DNA of 64,000 nt. Source: HK1 sp965204915. Its GTDB lineage: Bacteria; Pseudomonadota; Gammaproteobacteria; HK1. Shown piece by piece: positions 26,945-35,784 of this stretch (its first letter is position 1; each line of letters starts with the position of its first letter). The stretch spans positions 3,844,001-3,908,000 of the forward strand of contig OZ242023.1 in NCBI GenBank assembly GCA_965204915.1. Reading direction: 5' to 3'. The notes under the pieces are model-generated. The model did not search any database. It worked only from the letters and a program-made list of their open reading frames with translations, and was not told where the DNA came from. A program made the translations under genes and the position numbers.

Positions 26945-27121
26945 AGCGTCCGATGCGTCCGCCGCCCAGAACGGACCCCGGCTCCGGGTCGGAATCGAGC
27001 ACGCCGCACCGGATGTGCGATCAGAGCCCGCGGGGGGGCCCGGGAGATCATGATCCGGCGCCGATCCCGGGCGCTTTTCCGGAGCCGGCGGACAACGTCC
27101 GGCGGCGTGCCGGACAAACCG

Positions 27122-27955
27122 TCACCCGCCGGTCATCCGCATCTCCCGGGCGCGCTGCTTCTGCTGGCGGAACATCAGCCAGCCGGCGACGAGCACCCCG
27201 ATCGCGACCGCCAGCACCATGATCGTCGCCAGTGCGTTGATGTCGGGGCGGAGTCCGACCCGTACGCGCGAATAGATCAGGATCGGCAGGGTCGTCGCGC
27301 CCGGCCCGGACACGAAGCTGGCGATGATCAGGTCGTCCAGCGACAGGGTGAACGACAGGAGCCAGCCGGCCAGCATCCCCGGCGCCAAGCGGGGCAGGGT
27401 GACGTCGAACAGCACCCGGAACGGCCTCGCGCCGAGGTCCTGCGCGGCTTCTTCCAGCTCCTGCCCCATGCCGGCGAGACGGCCGCGGATGATGACTGCG
27501 ACGAAGGCCATCGAAAACGTGATGTGCGCGATCGTGATGGTCGTGAAGCCGCGCTCCGACGGCCAGCCGATGATGCCTTCGAGGGTGATGAACAGCAGCA
27601 GCAGCGACAGGCCGGTGATGACCTCGGGCATCACCAGCGGGGCGGTGATCATCCCGGAGAACAGCGTACGCCCGCGAAAATTGCCGAAACGCACCAGCGC
27701 CAGCGCCGCCAGTGTGCCGATCAGGGTCGCGAAGGTCGCGTTGACCACGGCGATTTGCAGGCTCAGCGCCAGCGCATCCCAGACTTCTTCGCTCCGGAAC
27801 AGGACACCGTACCAGCGGGTGGAGAATCCGCCCCACACCGGCACCAGCTTCGAGTGGTTGAACGAGTAGAAGATCAGCAGGAAGATCGGGACGTACAGGA
27901 AGGCCATGCCGAAGCACAGCGCGGTGAACAGGAAGGTCGAGCGCTGCTTGCGCAT
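27122..27955 (-). CDS. potI: putrescine ABC transporter permease (PotI-like)
   Basis: A 277-residue permease with six helices. The EAA loop is LEEAAQDLGARPFRVLFDVTLPRLAPG. FSLDDLIIASFVSGPGATTLPILIYSRVR is typical of PotC/PotI. Start 4 bp from the stop of the preceding permease gene. Last gene of the putrescine uptake operon. Confidence 0.88.
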   Translation of the reverse strand: MRKQRSTFLFTALCFGMAFLYVPIFLLIFYSFNHSKLVPVWGGFSTRWYGVLFRSEEVWDALALSLQIAVVNATFATLIGTLAALALVRFGNFRGRTLFSGMITAPLVMPEVITGLSLLLLFITLEGIIGWPSERGFTTITIAHITFSMAFVAVIIRGRLAGMGQELEEAAQDLGARPFRVLFDVTLPRLAPGMLAGWLLSFTLSLDDLIIASFVSGPGATTLPILIYSRVRVGLRPDINALATIMVLAVAIGVLVAGWLMFRQQKQRAREMRMTGG

Positions 27956-27958
27956 CGT

Positions 27959-28873
27959 TCAGATCCCGGACTCCCTCGCCTGCACGCGCTGGTAGATCAT
28001 CATCGGCACCACCAGCACCAGCAGCAGCGCGATCGCCACCGCCGACGCGACCGGCCAGTCCTGGTTGGCGTTGAATTCGCCGTAGAGCACGTTCCCGATC
28101 ATCAGCACGTTGCCGCCGCCGAGCAGGTCCGGGATCACGAACTCGCCGGTGGCGGGAATGAACACCAGCAGGCTGCCGGCGACGATGCCCGGGATCGTCA
28201 GCGGCAGGGTGACGGTGAAGAACGTCGCCAGCGGACGCGCGCCCAGATCGGCCGCGGCTTCGTGCAGCGACGTGTCCAGCTTCTCCATGTTCGCGTACAG
28301 CGGCAGGATCATGAACGGCAGGTACGTGTAGACGATGCCGACGTAGACGGCGAACTCCGAGTACAGCAGGCGGATCGGCGCATCGACGACGCCGAGGAAG
28401 AGCAGCAGGTTGTTGATCGTACCCTGGTCGGCCAGCAGTCCGATCCAGGCATAGACGCGCAGCAGGAACGAGGTCCAGAACGGCAGGATGACCAGCAGCA
28501 GCAGGATCATCCGCGCCGTGGGACGCGCCCGCACGATGCCGTAGGCGATCGGGTAGCCCACGAGCAGGCAGAAGATCGTGGAGACGATCGAGATCTTGAG
28601 CGAGTTCAGGTAGGTCCTGACGTACAGCTCGTCTTCCCAGAGCCAGACGAAGTTGTCGAACAGCAGCCGGACGGTCAGCGCGCCGTCCTCCGCCCACTGG
28701 AACATCGGCGAGAACGGCGGGCTGGCGATGATCCTTTCGGCCAGGCTGATCTTCAGGACGATGAAGAAGGGCGCCAGGAAGAACAGCACCAGCCAGAAAT
28801 ACGGCACGAACAACACCACCGACTGCCAGCCGCCCTGCAGCCGGGCGAACGCCGCTTGCAGCGCGCGCGTCAT
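27959..28873 (-). CDS. potH: putrescine ABC transporter permease (PotH-like)
   Basis: A 304-residue permease with six helices. The EAA loop is LHEAAADLGARPLATFFTVTLPLTIPG, and FIPATGEFVIPDLLGGGNVLMIGN is the PotB/PotH hallmark. The first codons overlap the ATPase stop by 4 bases, so translation is coupled. It pairs with the PotI-like subunit. Confidence 0.88.
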   Translation of the reverse strand: MTRALQAAFARLQGGWQSVVLFVPYFWLVLFFLAPFFIVLKISLAERIIASPPFSPMFQWAEDGALTVRLLFDNFVWLWEDELYVRTYLNSLKISIVSTIFCLLVGYPIAYGIVRARPTARMILLLLVILPFWTSFLLRVYAWIGLLADQGTINNLLLFLGVVDAPIRLLYSEFAVYVGIVYTYLPFMILPLYANMEKLDTSLHEAAADLGARPLATFFTVTLPLTIPGIVAGSLLVFIPATGEFVIPDLLGGGNVLMIGNVLYGEFNANQDWPVASAVAIALLLVLVVPMMIYQRVQARESGI

Positions 28874-30012
28874 TCGGTCAGGGCCAGCGCGCTGGCGGTG
28901 TCCCAGACGACGTGCACCTCGTCGTCCCAGGTGATCTCGCGCTGGTCGAGGCGGCGCTGGTTGGGGGCGGTGATCTGCACCACCGTCTTCCCGACCTCGA
29001 CGCGGTAGATGGACAGGTTGCCCATGTAGGCCAGGTCCTGCACCCTGCCGGGCAGGGAGACCGCGTCGCCGCCGCCTTCGATCGGCGTCTTCGACATGCG
29101 GATCTTCTCGGGCCGCACCGCCAGCGTGATCCGTTGCCCCTCCCCGCCGTCGAAACGTTCCGGCAGGGCGAGGCGCGACGGCAGATCCGCGCAGTCCAGC
29201 GCCAGCCCGTCGCCGTCGCGCACCACCGTGCCCTCGAACATGTTGATGGTGCCGATGAAGTTCGCGGTGAACCGCGTCTGCGGGTACTCGTAGATCTCCG
29301 TCGGGGTGCCGATCTGCACGAACCGCCCGGCGTCCATCACCGCGATCCGGGTCGACAGCGTCATCGCCTCCTCCTGGTCGTGGGTGACGACGACGAAGGT
29401 GATGCCGAGCCGGTCCTGGATATTCATCAGCTCGAACTGCGTCTGCTCGCGCAGGCGCTTGTCGAGCGCCGCCAGGGGCTCGTCGAGCAGCAGCACCTTC
29501 GGGCGCTTGACCAGCGCCCGCGCCAGCGCGACCCGCTGGCGTTGCCCGCCGGAAAGCTGGTGGGGCTTGCGCCTGGCGAAGTCCGACAGCTCGACCATCG
29601 CCAGCATCTCTTCGACGCGCCGCCCGACCTCGGCGGGCGCGACGCCGTCACGCTTCAGCCCGTACGCGACGTTCTGCTCGACCCGCATGTGCGGAAACAG
29701 CGCGTAGGACTGGAACATCATGTTCACCGGGCGCTCGTACGGCGGCACCGGGCCCATGTCCGCGCCGTCGATGAAGATGCTTCCCGACGTGGGCGTCTCG
29801 AATCCGGCCAGCATCCGCAGCAGGGTGGTCTTGCCGCAGCCGCTGCCCCCGAGCAGCGCGAACAGCTCGCCCTTGTAGATCTTCAGCTCGACGTTGTCGA
29901 CCGCGACGAAATCGCCGAACCGTTTGGTGACGCCCCGGATGTGGATGAACGGGACCGCCCCCGGATCCAGCCAGGGGCGGTCCTCATGATGCCCGGCCGA
30001 AGCCCCGTTCAT
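28870..30012 (-). CDS. potG: putrescine ABC transporter ATPase (PotG-like)
   Basis: A 380-residue ABC ATPase with Walker A LGGSGCGKTTLLRML (about 54-68), signature LSGGQRQRVALARALV, Walker B VLLLDEPLAALD and a C-terminal TOBE domain containing VRPEKIRMS. The N-terminus (PFIHIRGVTKRFGDFVAVDN) matches the PotA/PotG type. It powers the PotF-PotH-PotI importer in the cytoplasmic membrane. Confidence 0.9.
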   Translation of the reverse strand: MNGASAGHHEDRPWLDPGAVPFIHIRGVTKRFGDFVAVDNVELKIYKGELFALLGGSGCGKTTLLRMLAGFETPTSGSIFIDGADMGPVPPYERPVNMMFQSYALFPHMRVEQNVAYGLKRDGVAPAEVGRRVEEMLAMVELSDFARRKPHQLSGGQRQRVALARALVKRPKVLLLDEPLAALDKRLREQTQFELMNIQDRLGITFVVVTHDQEEAMTLSTRIAVMDAGRFVQIGTPTEIYEYPQTRFTANFIGTINMFEGTVVRDGDGLALDCADLPSRLALPERFDGGEGQRITLAVRPEKIRMSKTPIEGGGDAVSLPGRVQDLAYMGNLSIYRVEVGKTVVQITAPNQRRLDQREITWDDEVHVVWDTASALALTE

Positions 30013-30039
30013 CCCCGGGTTTCCGCGGCGGGGACGACG

Positions 30040-31149
30040 CTAGCTGCCGGACTTGAAGCCGGTCCAGACGCGGTTCTTGACGCGCTCGATCTTCGGCGGG
30101 CGCACCTTGAAGGAGTACATCCTCCGTACCTGCTCGGTGGTCGGGAACGCCGCCGGGTTGCCCGACACCTCTTCGTCCACCAGCGGAAGGGCGTCCCGGT
30201 TGGCGGTGGCGTACCAGGTGAAGTTGGTGTCGTTCGCGGCGACCTGCGGGCGCATCATGTAGTTCAGGAACAGATGCGCGTTGTCCACGTTCTTCGCGTC
30301 GCTCGGAACGACCCAGCCGTCGACCCAGAGGTTCGCCTTGCCTTCCCCCTCCGGCAGGAAGAAGTCGAGCACCACGCCGGTGTCGGCCTCCGCCGCCTGC
30401 GACATCGCAAGCAGGCCGTCGGGCCCCCAGGTGATCGCGACGCAGAACTCCTTCTCGGGCATCCGCTGGTATGCGTAGTTGTCGAACGTCTTGATCCAGG
30501 GGCGGATCGGCTTCAGCAGCTTCTCGGCCGCCCGGTAATCCGCCGCTTGGGTCGAGTTCGGGTCCAGGCCGAGATGCGCCATGGCGATCCCCATGACGTC
30601 GTCCGGCGAATCGAGGAACGCGACCCCGCACTTCGACAGCTTCTCCATGTGCTCGGGGTCCAGGACCATCTCCATCGAGCCGATCGGCGCCTCCGGATGC
30701 GTCGCCCTGACCAGCTCCTCGTTGTAGGTGACCCCGTGCGTGCCCCACGTGTACGGGACGACGTACTGGTTGCCCGGATCCCAGAAGCTCGACAGCTTCT
30801 CCATGATCTCCGGGCGGATGTGCTTGAAGTTGGGCAGCCTGGACTTGTCCAGCGCCTGCAGGATGCCGGCAGGGATCAGTTGCCCGACGTTGCTGCCGGC
30901 GTGGAGCACCACGTCGTAGCCGGAGCCGCCGGCGAGCAGCTTCGCGTGGGCGGTCTCGACCGAATCGTAGTTGTCGTAGGTGACCTCGACGTCGAATTCC
31001 TGCTCGAAGTTGGCGATGGTGTCCTCGGCGATGTACTCGCCCCAGTTGTAGACGTTCAGGACGCCCTCGGCGTGGACGGACGCGGACACGAACGCCGCGA
31101 GCGCCACGGCCGCCAGGCAAGGGCGGCCGACTGCGGGTGTGGATTTCAT
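30040..31149 (-). CDS. potF: putrescine-binding periplasmic protein (PotF/SpuD-like)
   Basis: A 369-residue polyamine-binding protein with a signal peptide (cleaved near SVHAEG, about residue 27). The mature start LNVYNWGEYIAEDTIANFE is the PotD/PotF signature, and YVVPYTWGTHGVTYNEELV follows. The aminotransferase next door argues for putrescine rather than spermidine. An AT-rich 126-bp gap with an inverted repeat separates it from the aminotransferase gene, so it may have its own promoter. Confidence 0.88.
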   Translation of the reverse strand: MKSTPAVGRPCLAAVALAAFVSASVHAEGVLNVYNWGEYIAEDTIANFEQEFDVEVTYDNYDSVETAHAKLLAGGSGYDVVLHAGSNVGQLIPAGILQALDKSRLPNFKHIRPEIMEKLSSFWDPGNQYVVPYTWGTHGVTYNEELVRATHPEAPIGSMEMVLDPEHMEKLSKCGVAFLDSPDDVMGIAMAHLGLDPNSTQAADYRAAEKLLKPIRPWIKTFDNYAYQRMPEKEFCVAITWGPDGLLAMSQAAEADTGVVLDFFLPEGEGKANLWVDGWVVPSDAKNVDNAHLFLNYMMRPQVAANDTNFTWYATANRDALPLVDEEVSGNPAAFPTTEQVRRMYSFKVRPPKIERVKNRVWTGFKSGS

Positions 31150-31180
31150 TTCGTCCCCCTCGGCACGAGACCGGATGGTT

Positions 31181-31201
31181 GCGAAACAGGTGATGTTTCG
31201 C
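31181..31201. promoter_or_regulatory. inverted repeat upstream of potF, candidate operator
   Basis: GCGAAAC (31181-31187) and GTTTCGC (31195-31201) form a perfect 7-bp inverted repeat with a 7-nt spacer, 32 bases before the potF start. The surrounding 31150-31275 is AT-richer than the rest of the window. It could bind a repressor or form a 5' leader hairpin. Confidence 0.4.
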
Positions 31202-31275
31202 GGTTGGCGAATGCACCGTATCGCACTTCCCGGAGAAGCGCAATTTCTTGTAATCTTCTGATTCTACGAATAAAA

Positions 31276-32673
31276 TCAGATTCCTTGGTGATCCAGCAGG
31301 CCGGCGGCCGCCGCTTCGATGGATTCCCCGAGGACGGCGACGATCCGGTCGATGTCGTCCGTGTCCAGAATGAGGGCCGGCGACAGGACGCACAGGTTGC
31401 CGATGGGCCGGACGATCAGGCCCCGCGCCTGCGCTTCGTCATCGACGCGCTTGCCGATTGCGATTTCCTCCGGGAACGGCTCCTTCGTCTCCCGGTTCCG
31501 TACCAGCTCGACACAGAGCATGAAGTGGCTGCCGCGTACGTCTCCCACGATCGGCAGGTCGCCGAGCGTCTTCAGGCGTTCCAGGAAGTAGGGTCCCGTT
31601 CTGCGCACGCGGGCGCAGAGATCCTCCCGCTCCATCAGGTCGATGTTGGCGAGGGCGACCGCGCAGGACACGGCGTGGCCCGAGTACGTGAACCCGTGGG
31701 CGAAGATCCCGCCGTCCGCCCGCGGGCGCGAGAGGCCCTCGTACACCTCGTCCGAGACGAGCGTGGCGCCGAGGGGCATGTAGCCCGAAGTGATCCCCTT
31801 GGCGGTCACGAGGATGTCCGGCACCACGTCGAAGAGGGCCTCGCTCGAGAAGAAGCGGCCCAGCCGGCCGAAAGCGGTCACCACCTCGTCGGAGACGTAG
31901 AGGACGTCGTGTGCTTCGCACACTCCCTTGATGCGCCTATGGTAGCCCGCGGGGGCAATCAGAACGCCGCCGGCCCCCATGATCGGCTCGGCGAAGAAGC
32001 ATGCGACGTTGTCGGGGCCGAGCTCCGCCAACGTGCGCTCGAACTCGTCCACCAGGAAGTCGCAGTACTCCGCTTCACTGCCGATGCCGTCCGGCATCCG
32101 GTAGCAGTTGGCCTCGGAGATGCGATGCACGAATTCGTCGGGGAACCGGAATCCGGGCTTCTCGCTCATCTTGCCCGACAGGGCCGAGGTCAGGAACGAG
32201 CTGCCGTGATAGGCGTTGTTGCGTGAGATGAGGAGGCGCTTGGAGGGCTTGCCCAGATTGTCGAAGTAGTAATGCGCGATGCGCGCCGCCGTTTCGTTGG
32301 CGACCGATCCGCCGGTGCTGTAGAAGACGTGGTTCAGATCCCCCGGGGCCAGCTCGGCGAGCCTGGCGGCGAGCTCCGCGGCCGGGGGATTGCCGAGGTT
32401 GGTGAAGTAGGAGTACTGGGGCAGGGTGGCGAGCTGCCGGGCGGCCGCGTCCACCAGCTCCTGGCGGCCGAAGCCGACGTTGGCGAACCACAACCCGCCC
32501 ATGCCGTCGATGAACTTGTTCCCTGCGGCATCCCAGACGTACGCCCCCTCGCCGCGCACCATGATGGTGGAGCCGGTCCGGCTCCACTCGGCGAAGTCCG
32601 TCCAGGGGTGGATGCAGTGATCGAGATCGGCCCGGTGGAGGCCCTCGGCGTCGTAGTTCTTCAGCTCCGGCAT
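31276..32673 (-). CDS. spuC: putrescine-pyruvate aminotransferase (SpuC-like)
   Basis: A 465-residue class III PLP aminotransferase. The PLP lysine is in ILVTAKGITSGYMPLGA and the motif FYSTGGSVANETAARIAHYY is present. The start MPELKNYDAEGLHRADLDHCIHPWTDF resembles SpuC/omega-aminotransferases acting on putrescine. Being first in line with potFGHI-like genes, it most likely turns imported putrescine into 4-aminobutanal. Other omega-amine donors cannot be excluded. Confidence 0.82.
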   Translation of the reverse strand: MPELKNYDAEGLHRADLDHCIHPWTDFAEWSRTGSTIMVRGEGAYVWDAAGNKFIDGMGGLWFANVGFGRQELVDAAARQLATLPQYSYFTNLGNPPAAELAARLAELAPGDLNHVFYSTGGSVANETAARIAHYYFDNLGKPSKRLLISRNNAYHGSSFLTSALSGKMSEKPGFRFPDEFVHRISEANCYRMPDGIGSEAEYCDFLVDEFERTLAELGPDNVACFFAEPIMGAGGVLIAPAGYHRRIKGVCEAHDVLYVSDEVVTAFGRLGRFFSSEALFDVVPDILVTAKGITSGYMPLGATLVSDEVYEGLSRPRADGGIFAHGFTYSGHAVSCAVALANIDLMEREDLCARVRRTGPYFLERLKTLGDLPIVGDVRGSHFMLCVELVRNRETKEPFPEEIAIGKRVDDEAQARGLIVRPIGNLCVLSPALILDTDDIDRIVAVLGESIEAAAAGLLDHQGI

Positions 32674-32764
32674 GTCTTCCTCCGCTTGGTCTCGACGATG
32701 GAATCGAGCGTGGATCCGAACGTGTTACGTCACTCCGTCCCCCTTCAACGCGGCCTTCTCGAAC

Positions 32765-32820
32765 ATGGGGCCGCCAACATGGGACCGCCAACACGGGACC
32801 GCCAACGTGGGACCGCCAAC
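32765..32820. repeat. 14-bp tandem repeat, four units
   Basis: Four consecutive units of ATGGGACCGCCAAC with one or two changes each, immediately followed by GAGACCGTTGGCGGC, whose GTTGGCGG is the inverse complement of CCGCCAAC. It lies between the aminotransferase and transglycosylase genes. Any single unit could pair with the terminal inverted copy to form a hairpin. Confidence 0.65.
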
Positions 32821-32889
32821 TTGAGACCGTTGGCGGCGTCCTTCCTCCCGGCCTCCGGGGAGGGTCGATGCAGTCCCGCCCGCGGCGCC

Positions 32890-33627
32890 TCAACTGCACA
32901 AGGGCCATACCTGGAACCAGGAGTCGCAACGAAAGCGGGATTCGCATCGTGCAAGCTGCGACTTGTAGCGGCTGGCGGTCTCGGCCACCTTCTTCGCGGT
33001 GCGCTGGACCCCCGGCTTGCTCTTCCAGGTGCCGCGCCGGTAGCCCCCCCGCCCTTCGTGATAGGCGAGGTAGAGCCGGTGCGCATCGCTCCGGGAGATC
33101 TTCAGCTCGCGCCACGTCTTGTCGTTGTACCAGCCGATGAAGTCGAGGGCATCCTCCATGTCCGACCGGCTCCGCAACAGGCTCCCCCGCTCCGCCTCGT
33201 ACTCGCCCCAGACGGGGTCCTGCGCCTGCGCGTATCCCTTGGCGGACGAGGGGCGGCCGAGGGGAATGAAGCCCAAGAACCACTCGACCGGCGGTTTGGC
33301 GTGGCTCCGATAGCTCGATTCATGGCGCACGAAGGCCATGAGGATGTGGATCGGCGTGCCCCACTCCTTCTCGGAGGCACGCGCATGGTCGTACCAGTCG
33401 GGGTATTGCTCGAAGACTTCGCAGATGTCGCCCTGACGTTGCGGCGGCGTGGTGGCACAGCCGGCCGCAAGAGCGACGAAGACGGCGGCGAGTGCGGCTC
33501 CGATACGACGGGGGGCGAGGACTCCGCGGCCTGGCGGGGTCTCGCGCCGCGCTCCCTGCGTCCTGCCGTTCCGGGACCCTTCCGGGCTGGCTTCACTGGT
33601 TTCGTCGATGACGTTCGCGGCTTCCAC
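32890..33627 (-). CDS. lytic transglycosylase SLT-domain lipoprotein
   Basis: A 245-residue protein with a membrane signal (about 42-57) ending in the lipobox LAAGC, so probably lipid-anchored. The catalytic Glu lies in MAFVRHESSYRSHAKPP, followed by SSAKGYAQAQDPVWGEY and YHEGRGGYRRG, the usual order of soluble lytic transglycosylase motifs. It should cleave peptidoglycan glycan strands. The first 40 residues before the signal are poorly supported, so a later start is possible. It stands alone. Confidence 0.72.
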   Translation of the reverse strand: MEAANVIDETSEASPEGSRNGRTQGARRETPPGRGVLAPRRIGAALAAVFVALAAGCATTPPQRQGDICEVFEQYPDWYDHARASEKEWGTPIHILMAFVRHESSYRSHAKPPVEWFLGFIPLGRPSSAKGYAQAQDPVWGEYEAERGSLLRSRSDMEDALDFIGWYNDKTWRELKISRSDAHRLYLAYHEGRGGYRRGTWKSKPGVQRTAKKVAETASRYKSQLARCESRFRCDSWFQVWPLCS

Positions 33628-33829
33628 GGCGTTTCCTCCACTCGGGTTTCAGTCCCTTGGCGCACACGTTTCGCGATCGGCCGCGGTTCGTCGTCCGGCT
33701 CCGGGGGGTTGCCTTCGGGTGCGAAGACACCATTGAACCACCGGCCTCACACCCTGCGCGACCGCCCTTGTGCCACGGGCGTCCAAAGATGGTCCGCACG
33801 ACGGCATGATGCCCCTGCCCGTGGCTGGC

Positions 33830-35023
33830 TCATGGCGAAGCGGGCGCAGCGTCGGCCGGGGGGATCGCCGTCCGCCCGCCGAGGGCTTCGACGACGGCGC
33901 GGGTGACCGCTTCCGTCCCGTCGCTGCCGCCGAGGTCCGCCGGGCGGGCCTGCCCCTCGGCGAGCACCGTGGCCACTGCGGTGTCGATGCGCCGAGCGGC
34001 CTCGGCGCACCCCGGCGCGTCGTGGCGCCCGGCCAGCCAGTCGAGCATCATCGCCGCGGACTGGATCATGGCGATGGGATTCGCGATCCCCTGCCCGGCG
34101 ATGTCCGGCGCGCTGCCGTGGGCGGGCTGGAACAGCGCGTGATCGTCGCCGACGTCTCCGGAGGGCGCCATGCCCATGCCTCCGGCGAGCGCGGCGGCGA
34201 GATCGGAGAGGATGTCCCCGAACATGTTCTCGGTCACCATCACGTCGAACTCCCAGGGCTTGCGCACCAGATCGAGGGCGGCCGCATCCACGTAGTGGTG
34301 CGCGGACTCGATGTCCGGAAAGCGGGCCGCGCGCTCGTCGAAGATCCTGCGGAAGAAGGCCATGGAGGCGAACACGTTGGACTTGTCCACGCAGGTGACC
34401 CTGCCCTTCCCGCCGCGCGCCTTGCGCCGCCTTGCGAGCCGGAAGCTCGCGTCGAACAGGCGCTCGCAGATCTCGCGGGTGATCACCATCGTGTCGCGGG
34501 CGATCCGGTCGTCCTCCACGACGCCCTTCCCCCGCGAGGCGAACAGGCCCTCGGTGGATTCGCGCACGATCACCAGGTCCACCTCCGCGCCGCGCGGATC
34601 GCGGAGCGGGCGCGCGCCGCCCGGCAGCGCCTTCACGGGCCGGATCCCGGCGTACAGTCCGAGCCGGAACCGCAGGTCGAGCTGCGGTGCGATCTCGGTG
34701 CCGTCCTCGTAGCGGACCTCGGGGAGGCCCATCGCTCCGAACAGGATCGCGTCCGCCGCGCGGGCCTGTTCGAATACCTCCTCTGACATCGCGACGCCGG
34801 TGGCGCGATATGCTTCCGCCCCGGCCATGAGGTGCTCGTAGTCGAGGATGAATCCGGCGTCATCGCCGGCGGTTCCCGTGCCGTTGCCGGTCATCCTGGG
34901 GCGGTCGAGGTTGAATCCGTCGCCGGCTGCTGCATCGAGGACCGCCAGAGCCGCGTCCGTCACCTCCGGCCCGATGCCGTCTCCCGGCATCACCGCGATC
35001 CGGAACCGGCGGTTGCTCGTCAT
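33830..35023 (-). CDS. isocitrate/isopropylmalate dehydrogenase-family protein
   Basis: A 397-residue NAD(P)-dependent beta-decarboxylating dehydrogenase. It starts RIAVMPGDGIGPEVTDAAL. The substrate-binding region is FRLGLYAGIRPVKALPGG, the catalytic Lys/Asp region VTCVDKSNVFASMAFFR, and the metal/NAD region FDVMVTENMFGDILSDLAAALAGG then FQPAHGSAPDIAGQG. leuC and leuD are not nearby. LeuB, tartrate/malate dehydrogenase and related paralogues cannot be separated by eye. Start at MTSNRRFRIAVMPG. Confidence 0.8.
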   Translation of the reverse strand: MTSNRRFRIAVMPGDGIGPEVTDAALAVLDAAAGDGFNLDRPRMTGNGTGTAGDDAGFILDYEHLMAGAEAYRATGVAMSEEVFEQARAADAILFGAMGLPEVRYEDGTEIAPQLDLRFRLGLYAGIRPVKALPGGARPLRDPRGAEVDLVIVRESTEGLFASRGKGVVEDDRIARDTMVITREICERLFDASFRLARRRKARGGKGRVTCVDKSNVFASMAFFRRIFDERAARFPDIESAHHYVDAAALDLVRKPWEFDVMVTENMFGDILSDLAAALAGGMGMAPSGDVGDDHALFQPAHGSAPDIAGQGIANPIAMIQSAAMMLDWLAGRHDAPGCAEAARRIDTAVATVLAEGQARPADLGGSDGTEAVTRAVVEALGGRTAIPPADAAPASP

Positions 35024-35094
35024 CGATCGGCCCCCTGTGGCGGCGCGTTCTCGCGTACCCGGATGCACGGCGGGTGACGGCGCACGCTCCGGAG

Positions 35095-35247
35095 CGTCGA
35101 ACCGTTCATCGTCCGGCGCTCCGTTCACTCTCCGGCCTCGCCTTCTTTTCGCTCGACCATGTCGACTTCCAGATCGGTGGTACGGATGGACGGGTCTGTC
35201 CGCCGGTGCCGTCACGGGTCTCGGACGGCTCGAACGCGTTGCCGTAT
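35095..35247. repeat. decayed tandem copies of the VOC gene 3' end
   Basis: Bases 35118-35247 align with 35248-35377 (the stop region of the next gene) with a period of about 130 bp. Shared words include GCTCCGTTCAC, GCTCGACC, AGATCGGTG/GGATCGGTG, GATGGACGG and GGCTCGAACGCG. A still older partial copy seems to precede it (35095-35117). In translation the copy reads NAFEPSETRDG against IAFEPPETRYG in the real protein. The copies are broken and non-functional. Confidence 0.7.
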
Positions 35248-35254
35248 GCTCCGT

Positions 35255-35683
35255 TCACCCTCCGGTCCCGCCTCCCTTCAGCTCGACCCTGTTGCCTTCC
35301 GGATCGGTGATGTAGATGGACGGACCGTATCCATCGGCTCCGTAGCGGGTTTCGGGCGGCTCGAACGCGATGCCGTGCCCCCGGAGGTGGGCGCCGATCG
35401 CATCCCAGTCGGGACCGTCGATGCGCAGGCAAAAGTGCGCCATGTTCCCGCGCTCGGCATCCGGTGGCCAGGCGCCGCCGAGCTTGCTGCCGACCGGCAC
35501 CAGATCGATCAGCGCCCGTCCCGCCCGTAGCTGATGGAGTCCGAGTTCGGGGATCTCGCGTTCCAGGGTGCAGCCGAGCACCTCGATGTAGAACGCCATG
35601 GTCTCGTCGAGGAGGGCGCACCGCAGCACGACGTGGTCGAGTCCGGCGATGCGCAGAGGGTGGCCAGGGTCGGGGTTCATCAT
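35255..35683 (-). CDS. VOC family (glyoxalase/bleomycin resistance) protein
   Basis: A 142-residue single VOC domain. It begins IAGLDHVVLRCALLDETMAFY (first metal-ligand His), has the central NMAHFCLRIDGPDWDAI (second His region) and ends with YITDPEGNRVELKGG (the Glu ligand). This set of H-H-E ligands is normal for metal-dependent VOC enzymes. Substrate unknown. The start is ATG 35683 or 35680; the longer frame adds a Pro-rich unconserved stretch. Its 3' end has been duplicated in tandem downstream. Confidence 0.75.
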   Translation of the reverse strand: MMNPDPGHPLRIAGLDHVVLRCALLDETMAFYIEVLGCTLEREIPELGLHQLRAGRALIDLVPVGSKLGGAWPPDAERGNMAHFCLRIDGPDWDAIGAHLRGHGIAFEPPETRYGADGYGPSIYITDPEGNRVELKGGGTGG

Positions 35684-35784
35684 CGTGATGGTCCGCTGCC
35701 GTCCCCCTGCACCGTGCGGCGGCAGCGGTGCGGGAGGCTCGTACATCCGTTGCACGCTCCGCGGCGCTCCGCCGGTGTGGATGG

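Noticed and set aside
28912..32226. 1104-codon plus-strand frame opposite potG, potF and the aminotransferase
   Set aside because: Antisense shadow of three well-supported genes.
32765..32820. Short tandem units as a CRISPR array
   Set aside because: Units are 14 bp with no spacers and no cas genes.
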